64,000 nucleotides of DNA from Sediminibacterium sp. Lineage in GTDB: Bacteria; Bacteroidota; Bacteroidia; Chitinophagales; Chitinophagaceae. The position numbers were made by a program, and so were the translations under genes. Positions 60,154-64,000 of the stretch are shown here, one piece after another. The notes under the pieces were generated by a model. It had not been told where the DNA came from. It searched no databases and was given only the letters and a program-made list of their open reading frames with translations. The number at the start of each line of letters is the position of its first letter. Position 1 is the stretch's first letter. The stretch lies in NCBI GenBank assembly GCA_030726065.1, contig JANREK010000035.1:62001-126000 (forward strand), given 5' to 3'.

Positions 60154-61761
60154 ATGGCTGAAGTAATCTTAATGCCCCGTTTAAGTGATACAATGACTGA
60201 AGGAGTTATTGCTGCATGGCATAAAAAAGTAGGGGATACTGTTAAAAAAGGAGATTTATTAGCCGAAATTGAAACGGATAAAGCAACCATGGAATTGGAG
60301 AGCTATCAACAAGGTGTTTTATTACATGTTGGCACGCCACGTGGCGGTAAATTGCAAGTCAATGATTTATTGGCGATTATTGGTGCTGCAGGAGAAGATG
60401 TTTCTGCATTAGTTGCACAAAATACCAACACAGGTTCTGAAACAAAACCAGCGCCTGAAAATACAAAAGTGGAAACACCTGCTGCTCCTGTAGTAGCAAG
60501 TGCTGATAATATTGATTTCAGTAAGATGGATGAAGTGGTTTTAATGCCACGCTTAAGTGATACAATGACGGAGGGGGTGATTGCGGGATGGCAGAAAAAA
60601 GTGGGAGATGCCGTAAAGAAAGGAGAAATTTTAGCAGACATTGAAACGGATAAAGCAACCATGGAATTAGAATCCTATAAAGATGGGATTTTATTATACC
60701 AAGGTGCGCAAGCAGGAGAGAAAATTTTAGTGAATCAATTATTATGTATCATAGGCCAACCAGGTTTAGATATTGATGCAATTGTAAAGTCGGTAAAAAA
60801 TGCATCTGATAGTCCTGCAGCTTCAGCGCCAGTTGTGCAAGAATCAAAAGCCATAGCAGCAACACCTGCTCCCACAGCTACTCCAGTAGTTGCAGCAACT
60901 GTTGTAAATGAAGGAAGAATTTTCGCATCCCCACTTGCTAAAAAAATAGCAAAAGAAAAAGGGGTGGATTTAAAATTTGTAAAAGGATCAGGGGAACATG
61001 GAAGAATTACAAAAACTGATTTAGACAACTATACACCAGCAAGTGCAAACACTTATACTGTAGCAGCGCCTATCGGGCAAGTTAGTTTTGAGGATACACC
61101 AGTTTCACAAATGCGTAAAGTAATTGCGAAGCGTCTAAGCGAAAGCTTATTTACAGCGCCTCATTTTTATTTGACGATGAAAATAAATATGGATGCGGTA
61201 GTGGAAGCACGTGCAATGGTCAATGAAACTTCTCCAGTTAAAATAAGTTTTAATGATTTTATCGTTAAAGCTGTTGCGCTTTCATTAAAACAACATCCAA
61301 AAGTAAATAGCAGTTGGTTGGGTGATGTAATACGCACCAATCATCATGTAAATATTGGTATTGCGGTAGCAGTGGAGGAAGGCTTGTTGGTGCCTGTACT
61401 TCGTTTTGCAGATGGTTTAAGCTTATCACAAATCAGTGTTTCCGTTAAGGAGTTCGCGAAAAAAGCGAAAGATAAAAAATTACAACCAGCCGATTGGGAG
61501 GGAAGTACTTTCACTATTTCTAATTTAGGTATGTTTGGTATAGATCAGTTCACGGCAATCATTAATACACCAGACGCTTGTATATTAGCAGTAGGTGGTA
61601 TTGCACAAGAACCGATTGTTAAAAATGGTCAAATTGTACCAGGTAATGTTATGAATGTAAGTTTAAGCTGTGATCACCGCGTAGTGGATGGTGCAACAGG
61701 GGCTGCATTTTTACAAACATTAAAAAGTTATTTAGAAGCACCAATTAAAATGTTTATTTAA
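60154..61761 (+). CDS. Dihydrolipoamide acetyltransferase (PDH E2) with two lipoyl domains
   Basis: Two copies of (E/I)ETDKATMELESY lipoyl motif, PSBD FASPLAKKIAKEKGVDL, catalytic SLSCDHRVVDGATGA. Confidence 0.95.
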   Translation: MAEVILMPRLSDTMTEGVIAAWHKKVGDTVKKGDLLAEIETDKATMELESYQQGVLLHVGTPRGGKLQVNDLLAIIGAAGEDVSALVAQNTNTGSETKPAPENTKVETPAAPVVASADNIDFSKMDEVVLMPRLSDTMTEGVIAGWQKKVGDAVKKGEILADIETDKATMELESYKDGILLYQGAQAGEKILVNQLLCIIGQPGLDIDAIVKSVKNASDSPAASAPVVQESKAIAATPAPTATPVVAATVVNEGRIFASPLAKKIAKEKGVDLKFVKGSGEHGRITKTDLDNYTPASANTYTVAAPIGQVSFEDTPVSQMRKVIAKRLSESLFTAPHFYLTMKINMDAVVEARAMVNETSPVKISFNDFIVKAVALSLKQHPKVNSSWLGDVIRTNHHVNIGIAVAVEEGLLVPVLRFADGLSLSQISVSVKEFAKKAKDKKLQPADWEGSTFTISNLGMFGIDQFTAIINTPDACILAVGGIAQEPIVKNGQIVPGNVMNVSLSCDHRVVDGATGAAFLQTLKSYLEAPIKMFI

Positions 61762-61796
61762 AATATATCAAGTAGTAAACGCTTGAAAATTATCAA

Positions 61797-61829
61797 AAGG
61801 CTCCGTTATAATAAAATTAACGGAGCCTT
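61797..61829 (+). terminator. Terminator downstream of E2
   Basis: AAGGCTCCGTTA...TAACGGAGCCTTcttgttt. Confidence 0.85.
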
Positions 61830-61852
61830 CTTGTTTAAATTAAAATAAAGGA

Positions 61853-62308
61853 ATGAAAAAATTAATACAAGTTTTAAATGACTTTGAAAAACAGGCGCCG
61901 CTTTATTCAAATAATAACAAATTAGTATCTGAAGCGAATGTTGGATGGCATATCATGCATAGCTGCTTGGTGATTACTTCAATTACAAAAGCAATCACAG
62001 CATCGGACCCTGCACTCTATAAAAAGAAGTTTAGTTGGAAAGCTTTTTTGGTATTGCTTTTGAATAAAATTCCTAGAGGAAAAGCAAAAGCACCTTCTTT
62101 TACTCAGCCTGCTAACGAAGTTTCGATGGAGATGGTACTGCAGCAAATAATAGAAGCTAGAAAAAGCGTTGAATTACTTTCGACTGCGGAAAATAATAAA
62201 TATTTTACACACCCAATATTTGGCGACCTTCAATTGCCAACAGCTATTAAATTTTTATATGTACACACCTATCATCACGAAAAAATAATAAAAGATATTT
62301 TACAATAA
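61853..62308 (+). CDS. DinB/DUF1569-like protein
   Basis: 151 aa helical protein with spaced histidines (VGWHIMHSCLV, YVHTYHHEKII). Confidence 0.65.
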   Translation: MKKLIQVLNDFEKQAPLYSNNNKLVSEANVGWHIMHSCLVITSITKAITASDPALYKKKFSWKAFLVLLLNKIPRGKAKAPSFTQPANEVSMEMVLQQIIEARKSVELLSTAENNKYFTHPIFGDLQLPTAIKFLYVHTYHHEKIIKDILQ

Positions 62309-62316
62309 GATGAATA

Positions 62317-62352
62317 AAAAATCCCCGCTCGATGCATCGAGCGGGGATTTTT
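62317..62352. terminator. Bidirectional terminator, perfect 36-bp palindrome
   Basis: AAAAATCCCCGCTCGATG/CATCGAGCGGGGATTTTT between convergent genes. Confidence 0.9.
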
Positions 62353-62377
62353 AGTTTGCGACTTTGCTAATTAAATC

Positions 62378-64000
62378 TTAGTCCAAATCGCATCCAATAG
62401 GAGCGCCAGGAGCCATAGCTACTGGTTTAGACAGAATCACTTTTTCTGGGCTTTTTATTCTTTCTATAGCATACTGATAATGTGCACTATGCATTGGATC
62501 GGATTTAGATAAAGCTTCTAGCTTAGCTTTTAATTGCTTTATTCTTTGTTGTGTGATACTACGTACTTCATAATTTGCATCTGTACTTTGACTTACGCCA
62601 ATCAGCCAATGTAGGGTTTGTTGTTGTGTTTGTTGTTGAATACTTCCAGCCAAACCATTAGATATTTTTATATACCATGTATTTTCAAGTATTTGGTCAA
62701 GTACATCATCCCAACCTATCACACCTGCCCTTGCTTTATTTTGTACCAAACGATTAGCGCGCTCCACATTAAATAAAAATCCTAATTGAAAATCAGCCAA
62801 TGCTTCAGCTGCACTTAATGCATCAAAGCTCATGCCAGTTCTTTTTTCAAAAAGTTCACCAACGCCATACAATAAAGGAGGGCGCGGGGGAATTAATTGT
62901 AAAATATTTTCAGGTAAGGTTAAAGTTTCTGCGCTCAAGCATTTTAGTGCTGCTTTTAAAGCTTTTTGTTGCATTTCATTTGATAAAATCGTTGGTTTTA
63001 TTTGATTTGTATCTCCACGAACGCTATAGGTATAGTTTATACCACCTATCACTTTGGTCACTGCTTCATATTGGTAACGGTGGTAATTATACAATGGAAC
63101 TAATACATCTTCCAACTTTGATAATGGGGTGCCATTTGGAACGGCTTGCTCACCAAATTGACTGATTGCTTTTTTTCTTACCTCAATTACTTGATTCAAT
63201 CCAGCAACTGCATCCGCTTGGTTATCCCATAAATGCGCATTTGGATGAAAGCCACTTGCTGATCTTGCATCTGCATCTGCGATGAACTGTAATCCATTTT
63301 TTGAATTCTCAATGAGTAAATTTTGCAATCCTTTACTTTCATCTACGGTTTTATCAAAATCTTGATAACCATAGGTAATGGCGCGCTTATCCCATTCTCC
63401 AATTTCGTTGGTATAGATATCTGAAAAATCAATGGCTCCTTTATCATTTACAAAAACATTGGGGTGCGGGTAGTCCATCACGGAAGCACGATTATTAAAA
63501 CTTGATGCATAATTATGTTGCAGTCCTAAGGTGTGACCCACTTCGTATGCCGCTAATTGTCTCAATCTGTGAACAGCTGCAGTGCGCATTTTATCGGTGA
63601 CTGGCTGTCCATTCATATAAGGGGATAAAAGTGCTGTAAATATTAAATAATCCTGCCTTACCCTAAGCGAACCTAAAGTAACCTGGCCTTTTATAATTTC
63701 ACCTGTTCTTGGATCGCTAATAGTTGCGCCATAACCCCAACCGCGGGTAGATCGGTGTACCCAGTTAATTATATTGTAACGAATATCCATGGGGTCAGCA
63801 CTGTCAGGAAGAACTTGAACTTGGAATGCATTTTTATAGCCTGATGCCTCGTAGGCTTGGTTCCACCATCTTGCACCCTCTAATAAAGCAGAACGGATAG
63901 GTTCTGGTGTACCATTATCTAAATAGTATATGATTGGTTTCACTGCTTCACTGATCGCTGCATTTGGATTTACTTTATTTAATCGATGCCTACTGATAAA
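62378..64000 (-). CDS. DUF5117/DUF4953-type zinc-dependent metalloprotease, partial at right edge
   Basis: Frame stays open to the window end (FISRHRLNKVNPNAAISEAVKPIIYYLDN...); YEVGHTLGLQHN and SVMDYPHP motifs. Confidence 0.85.
   Translation of the reverse strand, partial: FISRHRLNKVNPNAAISEAVKPIIYYLDNGTPEPIRSALLEGARWWNQAYEASGYKNAFQVQVLPDSADPMDIRYNIINWVHRSTRGWGYGATISDPRTGEIIKGQVTLGSLRVRQDYLIFTALLSPYMNGQPVTDKMRTAAVHRLRQLAAYEVGHTLGLQHNYASSFNNRASVMDYPHPNVFVNDKGAIDFSDIYTNEIGEWDKRAITYGYQDFDKTVDESKGLQNLLIENSKNGLQFIADADARSASGFHPNAHLWDNQADAVAGLNQVIEVRKKAISQFGEQAVPNGTPLSKLEDVLVPLYNYHRYQYEAVTKVIGGINYTYSVRGDTNQIKPTILSNEMQQKALKAALKCLSAETLTLPENILQLIPPRPPLLYGVGELFEKRTGMSFDALSAAEALADFQLGFLFNVERANRLVQNKARAGVIGWDDVLDQILENTWYIKISNGLAGSIQQQTQQQTLHWLIGVSQSTDANYEVRSITQQRIKQLKAKLEALSKSDPMHSAHYQYAIERIKSPEKVILSKPVAMAPGAPIGCDLD

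Overview
This is a 64 kb, AT-rich chromosomal segment from a member of the Bacteroidota. The protein content suggests a Chitinophagaceae-like lineage, but that placement is an inference. It is densely packed with core-genome genes: rpoN, gatB, alaS, ppc, the mreBCD-mrdA-rodA cell-shape cluster, purD, acs, eno, a divIC/ftsB-like gene, nth, prfA, galE, a histidine kinase/response regulator pair, pyrD, a thiolase, two tandem VPS10/BNR-repeat proteins, a NamZ (DUF1343) protein, nadE, a gldB-like gene, apaG, icd and a PDH-type E2. I saw no rRNA, tRNA, CRISPR array, prophage, intact IS element or recognisable defence system. Most of the window is ordinary, and I found no clear multi-gene undescribed system. 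The items most worth a second look are: (1) a ~171 bp imperfect palindrome in the convergent acs/POT intergenic region (26660-26830); (2) a DUF5117/DUF4953-type metalloprotease whose expected HEXXH motif reads YEVGH; (3) a secreted protein joining a stand-alone TonB-plug-like segment to two PDZ domains; (4) a tandem pair of ~1050 aa BNR/sortilin-like secreted proteins; (5) a PEP carboxylase with FDGRGG instead of FHGRGG; (6) an acs-divergent transporter plus small membrane protein locus; (7) -7 boxes placed for leaderless transcription at gatB and pyrD.
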